64,000 nucleotides of DNA. Source: Otis tarda (Eukaryota; Chordata; Aves; Otidiformes; Otididae). The notes under the pieces are model-generated. The model worked only from the letters and a program-made list of their open reading frames with translations, did not search any database and was not told where the DNA came from. Location: NCBI GenBank assembly GCA_026413225.1, contig CM048591.1, positions 71,946,052 to 72,010,051 on the forward strand, written 5' to 3'. The position numbers were made by a program, and so were the translations under genes. Shown here one piece after another: positions 1 through 11,296 of this stretch. Within the stretch, counting starts at the first letter, position 1, and every line of letters starts with the position of its first letter.

Positions 1-1017
1 TAGGCAAGTTGTAAACATATTAATATTCTGCAAAAGTAATAATGCAGAAAAGCCTTACCTTCCTTTTACTGCTATATCCTATGGCAAGCATGAAAGAGAA
101 AATGCTCTATAAATTGTCATTTTACCAGCTTCCTTTGAACAACACCACATAAAACTTAGCTTTGCTTCGATGTCATTTGCATTAAATTTTCATGAAGGTA
201 ATTCACTCCATGTTGCATTCTGCTTTGTGGTAATAGTTTCCTCCCTCCTTTTCTACAGGCCTAACAAGTATTTGTTTACTAGCATCATATTTTCTGAACT
301 GCTTCCAAACTTCAAGTTTTTTTTTCCTCAGCCACAGGAGAGTCTTCCCAGGAGCCTGACAGTGAATATCCAGAGATTATTAATTGTATTCAGACCAGCA
401 TTTAGTCTAAGGCTGCTATAGGATTACCATGTGGAATTTCCCATACTTAAATTATGTTGAAATATCCAATTAGTGTATTGTAAGCAGGCATGAATTTCAT
501 TGTAGTTAAACATTTGCTGACAAGCTGGCCTTTCAGTTTAGCTTTGTGCATTGAGAGAAGAAATCTGATCTCCTATGGCTTTCTTTTGAGTAAATTCTCA
601 AAATACTTTCCCATTAGATCCATTCCCTGTCTAAGTAGCTTTTCTGAGTGAACAAGAAGAATCCTTTATACGTTCCAATCTTATAATGTGCAAAGACCAT
701 ATTTGAAAAGAATGTATATTATTGATATTCACCATTCAAAGCAAAAAACTCTTGAAAGCAAAATGGAAGATGTGGTTCAAATTGAATACATACATATTTC
801 TAAATGAAAGTTATATGGTGGTATTATGCTAAATTAAGTCTTGAGGGAATAATACTACAACACATTTTCATTTTTTGATCATATATTAAATATTTTAATA
901 TCTGAATTATAAATATTTTACCATCTATACAATTTAAATCTGAGTGTTTTCCTGAACAAGGTTTGCTGTGTAAAATTAAAAGAAAACTGCAACACTTTTT
1001 CCTGTTTTCTTTGAGCA
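1..1017. other. AT-rich non-coding DNA left of CR1 copy 1
   Basis: No recognised gene or repeat. Open frames are short and overlap in several frames, as expected by chance in AT-rich DNA. The one stretch that stands out is a pyrimidine tract ending in AG at about 317-331, followed by an open frame to a TAG at 403-405. It is listed separately as an exon candidate. Confidence 0.6.
332..405 (+). other. exon-like block with strong acceptor and in-frame stop (speculative)
   Basis: A run of T and C ends in CAG at 329-331, which is a good 3' splice-site shape. Read with two leading bases, the following sequence gives an acidic, serine-rich peptide containing GESSQEPDSEYPEIINCIQ and then TAG at 403-405. 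It could be the last coding exon of a gene entering from the left. Against this, no AATAAA follows within several hundred bases, a second frame is also open here, and I do not recognise the peptide. It may be a chance pseudo-exon. Confidence 0.15.
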
Positions 1018-2719
1018 ACAGTCTTCGCTGGCAAGGGCTCTAGCCACATTGCCCAAGTTGCAGAAAACAAAAGCAGAGACTGGTAGAATGAACTGCCTAC
1101 TGTAGCAGAAGACCAGGTTCAGGAACATCTTAAGAACTTGAAGGTGCACAAGTCCACGGGACCTGATGAGATGCATCTGCATATCCTGAGGTAACGGGTG
1201 GATGAAGTTGCCAAGCCAGTGTCTGTCATCTTTGAGAAGTTGTTGCAGTCTAGTAAGGTTCCCATTGACTGTAAAAATGGAGAAATAACCCTCATTTTTA
1301 GAAAGCGAAAAAAAGGAAGACCTGGGGAACTACAGGCCCATCATTCTTACCTCCGTGCCTGGCAAGATCATGGAGAAGATTGTCCTGGAAACTATGCTAA
1401 GGCACACAGAAGATAAAGAGGTAATTTGTGACAGCCATTGTGGCTTCACTATCATGCCTGATCAATTTGGTGATGGCCTTCTATAATGGGGTTACAGCAT
1501 TGGTGGACAAGGGATGACCAACTGACGTAATTTACCTGGCCTTGTGCAAGGCATTTGACACTGTCCCACATGACATCCTTCTCTCTATATAGAAGAGATA
1601 TGGGTTTGTTGGATGTACCACTCAATGGATAAGGAATTGGCTGTATGGCCACAAAGAGTTGCGATCAATGGCTCAGTGTCCAAGTGGAGACCAGTGATGA
1701 GGGGCATTGCTCAGGGGTCAATATTGGAACTAGCCCTGTTTAACGTATTTATTGGCAACATGGACAGTGGGATGGAGAACACCCTCAGCAAGTTAGCTGA
1801 CGACACCAAAATATGTAGTGTGGTCAACATGCTGCAGACAAGGGATGCCATTCAGTGGGACCTTGACAGGCTGGATAGGTGGGCCTGTGAGAACCTTATG
1901 AAGTTCAACAAGACCAAGTGCAAGGTCCTGCACGTGAGTCAGGGCAACCCCAGGCACAAATACAGGCTGAGTGGAGAATGGATTGAGAGCAGCCCTGAGG
2001 AGAAGGACTTGGGAGTGGCAGTGGACGAGAAGTTCAACATGAGCTGATAATGTGTGGTTGGAGCCCAGAAAGCCAACCACATCCTGGGTGCATCAAAAAA
2101 AGCATGGTCAGCAGTTTGAGGGAGGTGATTCTGCCCCGCTACTCAACTCTCATGAGACCCTACCTGGAGAACTGTGTCCAGCTCTGGAGCCCGCAACATA
2201 AGAAGGACATAGACCCATTGGAGCGAGTCCAGAGGAGGGCCACGAAGATAGTAAGAGGGCTGGAGCACCTCTCCTTTAAGGACAGGCTGAGAGAGTTGGG
2301 ACTGTTCAATCTGGGGAACAGAAGGCTCCCACATGATCTTATAGTTGTCTTCCAGTACCGAGAGGAGGCTTTTAAGATAGATTGGGAGAAACTCTTTAGC
2401 AGTGCCAGTTGTGACAGGACAAGAGACAATAGTCTTAAAACAGAGGGAGGCAGATTTGGACTTGATATAAGGAAAGAATTTTTTACAGTGAGGATGGTGG
2501 AACACTGGAAGAGGTTGCCCAGCGAGGAGGTTGATGTCCCATCCCTGGAAACATTCAAGGCCAGGTGGAACAGGGCTCTGAGCAACCTGATTTAGTTGAA
2601 GATGTCCCTGGTCCTTGCAGGGGGGTTGGACTAGATGACCTTTGAAGGTCCCTTCCAACTCTAACCATTCTATGATTCTATGGTTCTATAACCCAAAATA
2701 TTCTATAATTCTATGAATA
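1018..2719 (+). mobile_element. CR1 LINE, copy 1 (5'-truncated)
   Basis: This is a 5'-truncated avian CR1 non-LTR retrotransposon of about 1.7 kb. It starts just before the reverse transcriptase domain and runs through the C-terminal region, a stop at 2593-2595, a short 3' UTR and the CR1 tail. The 3' UTR has the usual CR1 wording (GGTTGGACTAGATGACCTTT, 2625-2644). The tail has several ATTCTATG-like units at about 2668-2719, some diverged. It matches copies 3 and 6 in this window along most of its length. 5' truncation and lack of a target-site duplication are normal for CR1. The 5' border is set by loss of similarity and is good to some tens of bases. Confidence 0.96.
1083..2595 (+). pseudogene. 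CR1 ORF2 remnant: reverse transcriptase and C-terminal region
   Basis: Remnant of the CR1 ORF2 polyprotein, which normally has an endonuclease and a reverse transcriptase; only the latter and the C-terminus remain. A glutamate codon has become TAA near 1192. A frameshift sits in the A-rich run near 1306-1322. Recognisable pieces follow: [14 protein letters not shown] (motif A region, about 1543-1587), AQGSIL (motif B, the proline of the usual PQG lost) and LADDTK (motif C, about 1792-1809, both catalytic aspartates kept). TGA at 2045-2047 then interrupts the frame. The C-terminal part resumes at about 2050-2595 with LWSPQHKKD and VQRRATKIVRGL, which are hallmarks of the family. It is dead, with at least one frameshift and several stops. 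Confidence 0.93.
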
Positions 2720-2804
2720 TCCCCAATCAGGCCTTTTTTTTTTTTTCTCAGTGTGCCTGATCATCAAGAAAGTAGTTATATTCTTGCTTTGAAATTTAAG
2801 TTAC
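2720..2804. other. spacer between CR1 copy 1 and solo LTR
   Basis: About 85 bases of unique sequence with a short poly-T run. The last five bases (GTTAC, 2800-2804) form the left half of the likely LTR target-site duplication. Confidence 0.6.
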
Positions 2805-3910
2805 TGTTGTAGTTTAGCCCTGATCGGGACCAGACTACGCAGTCTCTCTCTCACTCCCCCACCCTCTGAGAGAATAGGGAGAGATAATATAAGGAAAAAG
2901 GCTCAAGGTTTGAGATAAGGACAGGGAGAAATTCTTAAAGCTACCATAATGGGCAAAACAGACTCAATTTGGGGAAAACCATTTGTTTGTTATTAAAACC
3001 AAAGCAGGATAATGAGACAGAGAACAAGATAACCTCTCCCCACCCCTCCCTCTTCTCAGGCTTAACATTATCTCTACTACCTTCCTCCTGCTCAGCGCAG
3101 GGCAGAAGAGGGAATGGGGCTTACGGTCAGTTCATCGCATGTTGTTTTACGCTGCTGCTTCATCATCAGGGGGCAGAACTCCTCACATTCCTACCCTGCT
3201 CCAGTGTGGGGTCCCACCTATGGGCTACAGTCCTTCGTGAAACTGGGTCATTTCTTCCACGGGATGCAGTCTCTCTGGAACGGCTGCCCTAACGCGGGCC
3301 CTCCAAGGACCACAGCCTCCTTTGGGCATCTGCCCGCCCTGGTGTGGGGTCCTCCCCGGGCTGCAGGATCTCTGCTCCTCCATGGGCTGCAGGGGGACAA
3401 CCTGCACCACCATGGGCTGCACCACCAGCTGCCAGGAGCAGCAGCATTACTCCTTCCCCTCCTTCACTGACCTTGGCATCTGCAGCCATTCCTCTCACAA
3501 GAGATTTTTTACAACAGGCAGGCAGACGCCTCTCAGGATCTCTGCACATCTCATCTCCTCTCCACTTCTTGCAGCCGGGCTGGGCCAAGTTGGGCCCAGA
3601 CGGCCGCCCAGCGGGAGGCCAGAGTGTGAGGCCAAAAGGTGCACAAGGCTCGCACCTCCCTCTCTCTGGCCCCGCTCAATGTCTTCACATCTTCTCTTTC
3701 TCTTTTTTTTTTTTTTTCCTGTTTTCCTTCTTAAGTATGTTATCGCAGAGGCATTATCATGAAACATTCTGCTACCAATTGGCTCGGCCTTGGCCAGCAA
3801 TAGGTCTGCCCTAGGCCCGGATGAGTCCACTGAACAAAGGGTAGCAACTTCTAGCAGCTTCTTGCAGAAGCTACCACCATAGGCCCCCCTCACTAAATAA
3901 AACCAGAACA
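2805..3910 (+). mobile_element. solo LTR of an avian endogenous retrovirus (ERVL-like?)
   Basis: The element starts TGTTGTAGTTTAGCCC and ends AAAACCAGAACA, so it has the TG...CA ends of a retroviral LTR. It is flanked by GTTAC (2800-2804) and GTCAC (3911-3915), a 5-bp duplication with one mismatch. The wording is that of a widespread bird LTR family: TTTAGCCC near the start, then TCTCACTCCCCC, GAGATAAGGACAGGGAGAAAT, a GC-rich middle with repeated CCATGGGCTGCA, and TATGTTATCGCAGAGGCATTA and GGCCTTGGCCAGCAAT near the end. No internal gag, pol or env sequence is present, so it is a solo LTR left by recombination. AATAAA lies at 3896-3901. A 5-bp duplication fits class III (ERVL) better than class II, but the class assignment is my inference. 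Its GC content is clearly above its surroundings. Confidence 0.85.
3380..3421 (+). repeat. short 30-bp-period repeat inside the solo LTR
   Basis: The 12-mer CCATGGGCTGCA occurs at 3380-3391 and again at 3410-3421, exactly 30 bases apart, within a GC-rich part of the LTR. I recall related bird LTRs having variable numbers of similar units here, so this is probably an internal tandem array reduced to two units. Confidence 0.7.
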
Positions 3911-5763
3911 GTCACTGAGTATTGATAAGACAGCAAGAGATATTTCATAGCTGATATTTTGGTTTTATTTATCTGGTAGCAACTACTTCAGACACATTTA
4001 TACAGAGAAGAGTCTAACCCTGTAGTTGGCCTGTTTTTTAACTTTGTTAATTGGAACGAGTTACTTTAAATTGTGAAATAAAGGTGGACTTTGGACTAGA
4101 GTAATTCAGTACAATAGCTTCTCTGTGAAGACGTTGTGGAGAAGTCTGTCCAGTGAATGTGAGCAGATCAATAGAGTGAATTTTTTTTCCGAAGTCTAAG
4201 GCTTGACAAACAACCAAACAGTAACAGCTCAGGTAAGTCTGTGCTGTCCATTTTCAATTTTACTTTTAAAGAAAACTTAAATATTTTTAACTAATATAAT
4301 TTTTCTCTCATGTCCTACTTACCGTGGAAACTGTATAAAACAATAGATTTCACTTTATTTTCATGATTACTTTATGAATACAATATACATTTTGAAGGAT
4401 GCTAGTAGCTTGTGCATGTGTATGTTTCAATAGGTTGGATCCTTGACAGAAAATATTATGCTTATGAACATGAATAGGTTTTATTTGGAGTCCTGATGTT
4501 CACTTAAATGTAATACAACACAAGGATTTTTATTTAAATTTTACTTTTTAAAATAGAGATAAATATTTCCGTTTTCTTATTTTATATTATTCTTCTTTTG
4601 TGATACAGTTTTGCTCTAGCTCTGTTCTTGGCTCTCTGGGATATTGTAAACGAATTTTAGCTCTTGTCTTTCCTGTTGCTGAAAATTCTTCAGACATCAT
4701 GGAATTCCTTTTTTTTTTTTTCATTTTTCAGTGAATGAGCATACTGAATTAGCCTAATCTCCAGATTGATAAAAAAAATCCTTCGTTCAGTACATGTTCT
4801 GTTATCTGTTATTGGATTTAGATCAAGTTTGATTTTAAATATGGAAAACTATATGCTAACAGATTTCAATTTCTGTTCCTGCTAACTCCAACATATGTCA
4901 ATGACAGAAGAATAATGATGCTCTAGCAAGTCACTCTCCTCTCTTGAGAATTAATGTGCGAGTATGGCTGCTGTTAGGAGAAGTCTTAGGCATAATCCTT
5001 TGCATTTAATGGTGAGTTTAATATATTCCTAAATTTTTGTTGTTAACAAATTTACAACCCCAGTAGCACCACTGAGGTTTTATTTTATTACACAGATTTC
5101 ATATTAAATTGTCTATGTTGCTTGTATTTTTGTACACCAGTGCAGGGAAAGAGAGGAATTGCATGTTTTTAAAAACCTTCCCTATTCTTGGACACATTAT
5201 TGCTGGTCTTATAGACCTTAAGCGACTATGAGAACAGCTGAGTATAATATTGCTGCTTCATACTTCCCAGTCTGAGGATACTGATCTTTTATTTTGGAGG
5301 AAATTGCCTTAGTTTATATATTATTGATTACTCTGGATAATTGTTAAAATGCTGCAGCAGCACACATTTACGATATCAGTTGTTAGCTAGCTCTCAACTT
5401 TTCACTGTTGCTTTCTGGTTGCTCCAATGTGGGATCATGTTCCAGTGATGTCAAAGTCCAGTTCAGTTACTGAGTGCAAACTGGTGTCGTTATGAATCTC
5501 TATGTTTATGAGACCTTCCTCTCAGAGCACTGTGAAGTTTCTAAATCTCCAATATGGTTTCTTGTTTATTCAAAATAAGTTAAATACAAACGAAAGGTGA
5601 GAAATTAGCCACTGCTCTTTTTCTTAGATTGAGAATGCAGACCTGGACTAAGTAACCTCTTTGGTTCCAGGAGACGGATAACACAAAACTCTGTAATATC
5701 TGAGATCTTAATAAATCTCCACATTTTTATTTTCAGAGAATGCTTTGTGTGTAGGGAAGAACT

Positions 5764-5825
5764 ATTATACCCATTTCATAGGCAGACATCTGAGATTCAG
5801 AGGGACGAATCTGTGTGAGAGCTGA
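5764..5825 (+). repeat. MIR-like ancient SINE core fragment
   Basis: The stretch reads ATTATACCCATTTCATAGG, then CAGACATCTGAGATTCAGAGGGA and GCTGAAAG. This follows the well-known MIR pattern: a TTATCCCCATTTTACAG-type block, an ACTGAG-type block with CAGAGAGG, then a tract leading to AGCTAG. It is old and diverged, and the flanks cannot be placed with confidence. A RepeatMasker run would settle it. Confidence 0.5.
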
Positions 5826-8800
5826 AAGAGAGGCACTTAATCTCCCATTGAGGAACTAGCAAAGATATTCCAGCTGTTGATTTAAGCAGAATGCTTACGT
5901 TTCAATGCCAGAAATAGAATTTCTACTGCGATATGTACCATATTAAACTACTGCTGAGCAACAGAAATTTCAGTGGATACCATACTCCAAGCCTTGTCAG
6001 AATCTCCAGCAAAATACAGTAGTAATGAAGATGTATCACCTTTTTACTCATAAGTGCCGTTAGATTGTCTCTAAGTGACAAGTTCTAATCTACACTGATT
6101 TGAAGCAGAATTCAACTGTTTTCCTAGTGAGTGGGAAAGCTAGATTAATCTCTTGATCCAAGTCTAAAGGATGTCTTTTCCATCCCAGACTGAATAATGC
6201 AACCATCAGAACATGTAGTAGAACAGATCAGGTTCATAAGTAATGTATAGGAGAGGATGTATACAAAACCAGTTCAAACAGATGTGCCATGACACTATTT
6301 CCTAAGCAGAGCCGTGGAATCCAAGTGATATCTGATTTAAACATCATCCAGGGACAAAATTGGAAGATAGGGCTGCAGAGCATTAGGATTTAGAAGGTTT
6401 TTGTCAATGGTCCACTTTATAAACTTAAGTGATACAAAAGTTCACATGCTGTAGGACTGCATGCATCTGCAGATTCAGATGTTACTTGAGTAGTACTTAA
6501 AGAATCTCAGTGGCATCTCAGTGCTTGTATTCGTCATGTAGATAAAAATGTGAATTTATCTTAAAGTCTTTTGCCAGGATAGGAAAGAACTCAGTTTTCT
6601 AGACTGCTCCTACTATAGAGTTTTCTGGCTTCTCTCATTTTTATAGCTATTACACCTTAAGAAGTTGTACACCTACTGGTTACAGTAGCCAATAAGATCT
6701 CTTCTCCTATACATTTGTATTTGCAAGTAGCATGATTATCTAGGCAATGCCTTTACATCGTACTTTAAAATGTAGTTTCGTATACCTTTTTATAGTCTAT
6801 TAATTCAGAGCGAAAAATGTAAGTAATCACTCTAAGAAGTTTTAGAGCTCTTAACTCAGACTGTTCTTGTTTTACTCACCTTAATATTTTAATAATTTTA
6901 CACTATATATTGACAAAGTGCCTGTTACAGTACCTAGAAAAACATGATGCTGAACCAGGGACTGAAGTCCTGAGCTGACAGTTTAATACATTCTAAAATA
7001 ACAGAACTACTTTCTTTATTGTGTGTTTATTCTGTGTCAAGTTATTTTCTATATGGTCTAATTTGTAAGGAAAAAATGTTTTTTTTTTTCCTATGCTGTT
7101 TGTTGTAGAGCGGCCCTGACAAGCGATCCTTCTGGTGATAGGGTATATTGGGCCTTAGATTGCTACCAGCTGCACAGAGTATTCTTTGTTGCAGTTTCTG
7201 TGTAGATGCTCTCTGTTTGATTTTTCAGGTGTGTATTACCTAAAAATGTGTGCTTACTGGAATTTGCTTTTAGAGAAGATAATTTTTATGAAGACCTGAA
7301 AAGAAAATCACATTTTTCTACTGCATTCTAAAGATAATAAATGTGGCATTATATCTAAGCTATTTGTATCACTAACACACTTTGAGACCAAAGGGACTAA
7401 TATCGTGCTTTATAATGTGACAAATGATGTTAAGGTTAGGATTCTTCTGTGGTGAAACAGGTGGCTGCAAGAGCATTCAGAGAAAGCTCCATGTAGAGCA
7501 CTTCTGCACCCTATATGACACATGTGTACATGGAAAAGTCTCTAACTGTATAGGTACCTAGTGCTTATGGCATTATTATTGCATTTGTTAATTAGATACT
7601 TTATACCGTCATGATTTTGTTATGTTTGTGTTAATCTATACTTCATTGTTGAGAAACTGTATTCTAAAAATCATTTGACATCTGACAATTCTCCTGAGGC
7701 ACGTGAAATTTTGGCATGCTTATCTCTCAAGCAGAAATTAAGGACACAGTAGTACATCAGATCTAGAATGGTCACTTGAAGAACTTTGGAGAGCTTGAGA
7801 AGTAAACAGAACCTTAGAAAGATGAGAGAAAAATATGGCCCTTGTTTTTCTGTAGCATCAAAGACACTGTAATAGCATCCAAAAAAAAAAAAAAGAAAAA
7901 CCCCACCACTCAACCAATCTTTTGTTGGATTGATTAATTTAATTTTAAAGTAAATTACTTATGATGGGCAAAAGGTGATCGTCTCTTTTCTGTTACTACC
8001 AATTGATCTGATGATGACTGAATTGCTAGTACCTCAGCAAGGATTTGGGTTTACTGTGACCCACACCGTATAAAAAGGACCATAAAAAACAGACTTTCAA
8101 AATGTCAGTCACTATTCAGAAGATATTGTAAAGTGTATCGGCCAGTTTCTATAGGCTAGTTTTTCTGCGAGCAGTGAAATATAAAGGTGATGTGTTCTTG
8201 TGAGGGAAATCTCTTGACTTAAATTTGTGATCAGCACAAAAAGTAAGATAAAACCACAAAAATTAGGAAAATATTTAACCAAATCCTTTCTTGCAAGTCT
8301 GTTTTGTACAGATTATTCTGCTGAATGTCCTTCCTTCTCAGTAGACTACATTATTTCTTACTACTGATTCTTCTGAGAAAATTTGTTTTCTGTAGCACAC
8401 ATTCTGTAAGACATGAAAATGATGCTGTTTCAGGACAGTAGAATGTTAGTTCCTCCAGATGTGATGAAAGCAATGGGTCATAGGAAAAAAGTCCATGCTT
8501 TTGAGGAAAATATGAAACATGAACAGGAAAAATGATTTTTTTCCATATTTTTGCCATTGTCAAATGAATTGGAATAACACATTTGTTACAAAACATAGAC
8601 AAACACTTTTTCTATGTGATAAAAAGACTATGTCCTGTTGGGAGACCCTTTGAGTTTTGAAGTAGGAAGGCTGTAAGTACAAACCAGGGAATCAATCACA
8701 CTATCTACTTTGATAACAACAGCTAAATAAAAAAGAAATGTGTTTATTTTGATAAGTTCATTGAATCTATTTGACAAAGCTAACATCCTCCTCCTCTTTT

Positions 8801-10816
8801 ATATATTCTTAGAGAGTTTCGACTTTTTTTTGAATTGATTTATAACTAGGTGTTATTTTCTTAAAAGTTTCAACAATTGTATTTGTTCTGTACATAGTTT
8901 GCAATAATCAGATGAGAAATTAAAAAATCAAGATATGATGGCTAGCACTGCCTTGACATATTCCCACGGATTAGTCTTTCTGTTCCCTTAATAGACATCA
9001 GATTTGAAAATACTTTTCTAATTCAAGTAGTTGTATTTATAAGGTCATCCCTCAAAACTTCTGTCAATCCTTAATTCATGTATGTTTCTGCTATCTTACA
9101 GACTTGCTAGAATTTTGATTAAAAATGTATATATTTGGTCTAGTTTAAACTGTGAATTAAAAAAAAAAAGCAGCAGCTTCAGAATGCTTGCTTGTATAAG
9201 GATCGGTTGTTTCTTATTATTTATTAGGCTTCAATTTAAAATTGAAGGTATGAAATAGATTGAAAGTTATGCTTTGATTCTGGTATTGTTTACAAGTCTG
9301 CTTAGCTCTGATTTTTTTTTTTTCCTCAGTATTTAATAGGGAAAAGCTAACCTTACTGCATTTATATCCTTTATTTACTATTTCTTTATTCTCCATTTTA
9401 GTGGAAGCTTTTTTTGGAACTTTATTAGATTGTCTGTGCTTAACAAGAAATATTTTGCAGTTCACTGTAAAAGTTCCTGACTAGACTGAAGCCTCAGATA
9501 TTTTTGATGCTATATATGAATACTATAATTCTTAAGCAATTAAAATGCTGAGGGTAACATTTCTGTACTCATTTAATTATGAAACAGATTGTATTCCTGC
9601 TGAACCAAAAGAAAGGTAGATTTTTTAAATGCATATTTCGTTTTCATTTGCAAAACAAAATATAGAAAGTACCTTGTTTAAGCTATGACTGTTCTAATAT
9701 CACACCACCACATGTAGAAATAGGTTATGATATTAGAAGAGTTACTGAAAGGTAAACCAACAAAGGACATATTTCTTCTTCCAGGGTGCCTATCATGTTC
9801 TAGATCAGAAATTACTCCAGTGCTCCAAGCAGTGGTATTATTCAGCTAGGGAAAAAGCAAAAGTTGTTTTTATAAGACAGTGTGAAATTAGGAGAAGGAG
9901 GATACACTCACTATGAGTAGAAATTTCCTGAAATTTATCTTACATTTCCACTTTCAAAATACACATAAGTAATAAACAAAATTTAGGAAAAGTCAGTGTT
10001 TAAATCAAGAGTAGAATAGTGTGAATATGATTTTCAATTCGGCAAGACTCTTACTGATGCCAAACAACACTGATCACACTTATAGAACAATACTGTGTCT
10101 GTGCAGAGTATACCTGGGTTTCTTCAGTAGTAGGGCAGAAGGTGTTCTTATATCAGGCTTTTGCTTCTGTGTCAGACAAATGCTTACTTAATTGTGTCTT
10201 TCTCAACGATTTTGTAAGGTCTCCCTGAAACTGAATATGGTCTTCTTTGTTTTAGGGAGGAAAAGGAGGAGAATTAGGTTTCCCTCCCTGCACAAACAAC
10301 TGCTATATGTTTTATGTAAAGTATTGAAATAATTATGGGTAAAAATACCTTTTGGAAAAAGAGTGAGTCTTGTATATTCTGTGTGAGTGGTATAGCAATT
10401 ACCCAACTATATAACACACAATAATTACCAATTATTTTTCCTCTGCTGCATTTTGACCCCACTCCAGTTTCCTGAATGCTCTCTGGGAATGCCCTGCTGT
10501 TGATGGAGATTTTGATGGAGAAATACTTAGTACATATAATGTAGTATATATGGTCATGAGCTAGACACCTAGTTACTCAACACTGAAATGATTCAAACAC
10601 TCTGGGCATAGAAGCAAACAATTTTAGGGAACCTTTTTGGGGAAGCATATGTTCCTAGAGACTTAATGTAGCAATTCAGTGGAGAATCCAAGGATCAAAA
10701 CTGACACAGAATATGTACCTAAAATGGAGAACCAAAGGAAAGCAGGAGACAATGGTGATGTTAAAAGAACTATCGGTCACCATGTGCATTAATAGATAAC
10801 TTCACAGTACTGCACC

Positions 10817-11296
10817 ATGGTTTGCGTTAATAGACATGTCTACCTTTTAGGAATCTTAGTTGTTTTGGGAAGAAAATTTCCATATGTATCCTGGAAAATT
10901 TATAATATTCCTGTAGCTGAGTCTAGAGAAATTTTTGTAGTATTGACAGTGTGTAAGGCTATAAAAAGATTTGTTGGAACTCAGGAAATACCTTCAAGTT
11001 ATAATTATGTCAACAACACTATTAGCTTCCATACCATTATCTACAAAGAAGCTTGTATTGCAGTATTCTGTTGCAAACCAAAATCTCTCAGCAAAATGAT
11101 TAATTCTTCATTTCCCACCCTCTCTTCCTCCTCCCCAACCCCCACCGCCTCAATTCAATATTTTATTATAGGATGCACAGAATGCAATTTTAATGCAATT
11201 TGTAGTGACTTCCTGGTACTGTTTCCACTTGCAGGATTTCTTATTAGTACTTTGGAAGATCTGACCTACCCTTGCAAAAGTAGTAGATTAATATGA
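10817..11296 (+). other. longest non-repeat open frame (159 codons), probably chance
   Basis: An ATG-initiated frame of 159 codons ends in TGA and overlaps no repeat I recognise. The product is rich in hydrophobic residues, serine and cysteine. It has a low-complexity segment SSFPTLSSSSPTPTAS near residues 93-108, which matches a pyrimidine-rich DNA tract at about 11090-11150. I see no domain, signal peptide or catalytic motif. A frame this long is mildly unusual for AT-rich DNA but can occur by chance in 64 kb. There is no poly(A) signal close after it and no splice context that suggests an exon. Confidence 0.1.

Noticed and set aside
174..181. POU octamer ATTTGCAT and similar sites elsewhere (for example 19537-19544)
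   Set aside because: Several such 8-mers are expected by chance in 64 kb of AT-rich DNA.
1613..2047. Open frame of 144 codons that could be taken for a host gene
   Set aside because: It is the reverse transcriptase palm of CR1 copy 1 (AQGSIL and LADDTK motifs).
3322..3814. Overlapping open frames of about 130-156 codons on both strands
   Set aside because: They lie in the GC-rich middle of the solo LTR. Low stop density there comes from base composition, and no retroviral protein is present.
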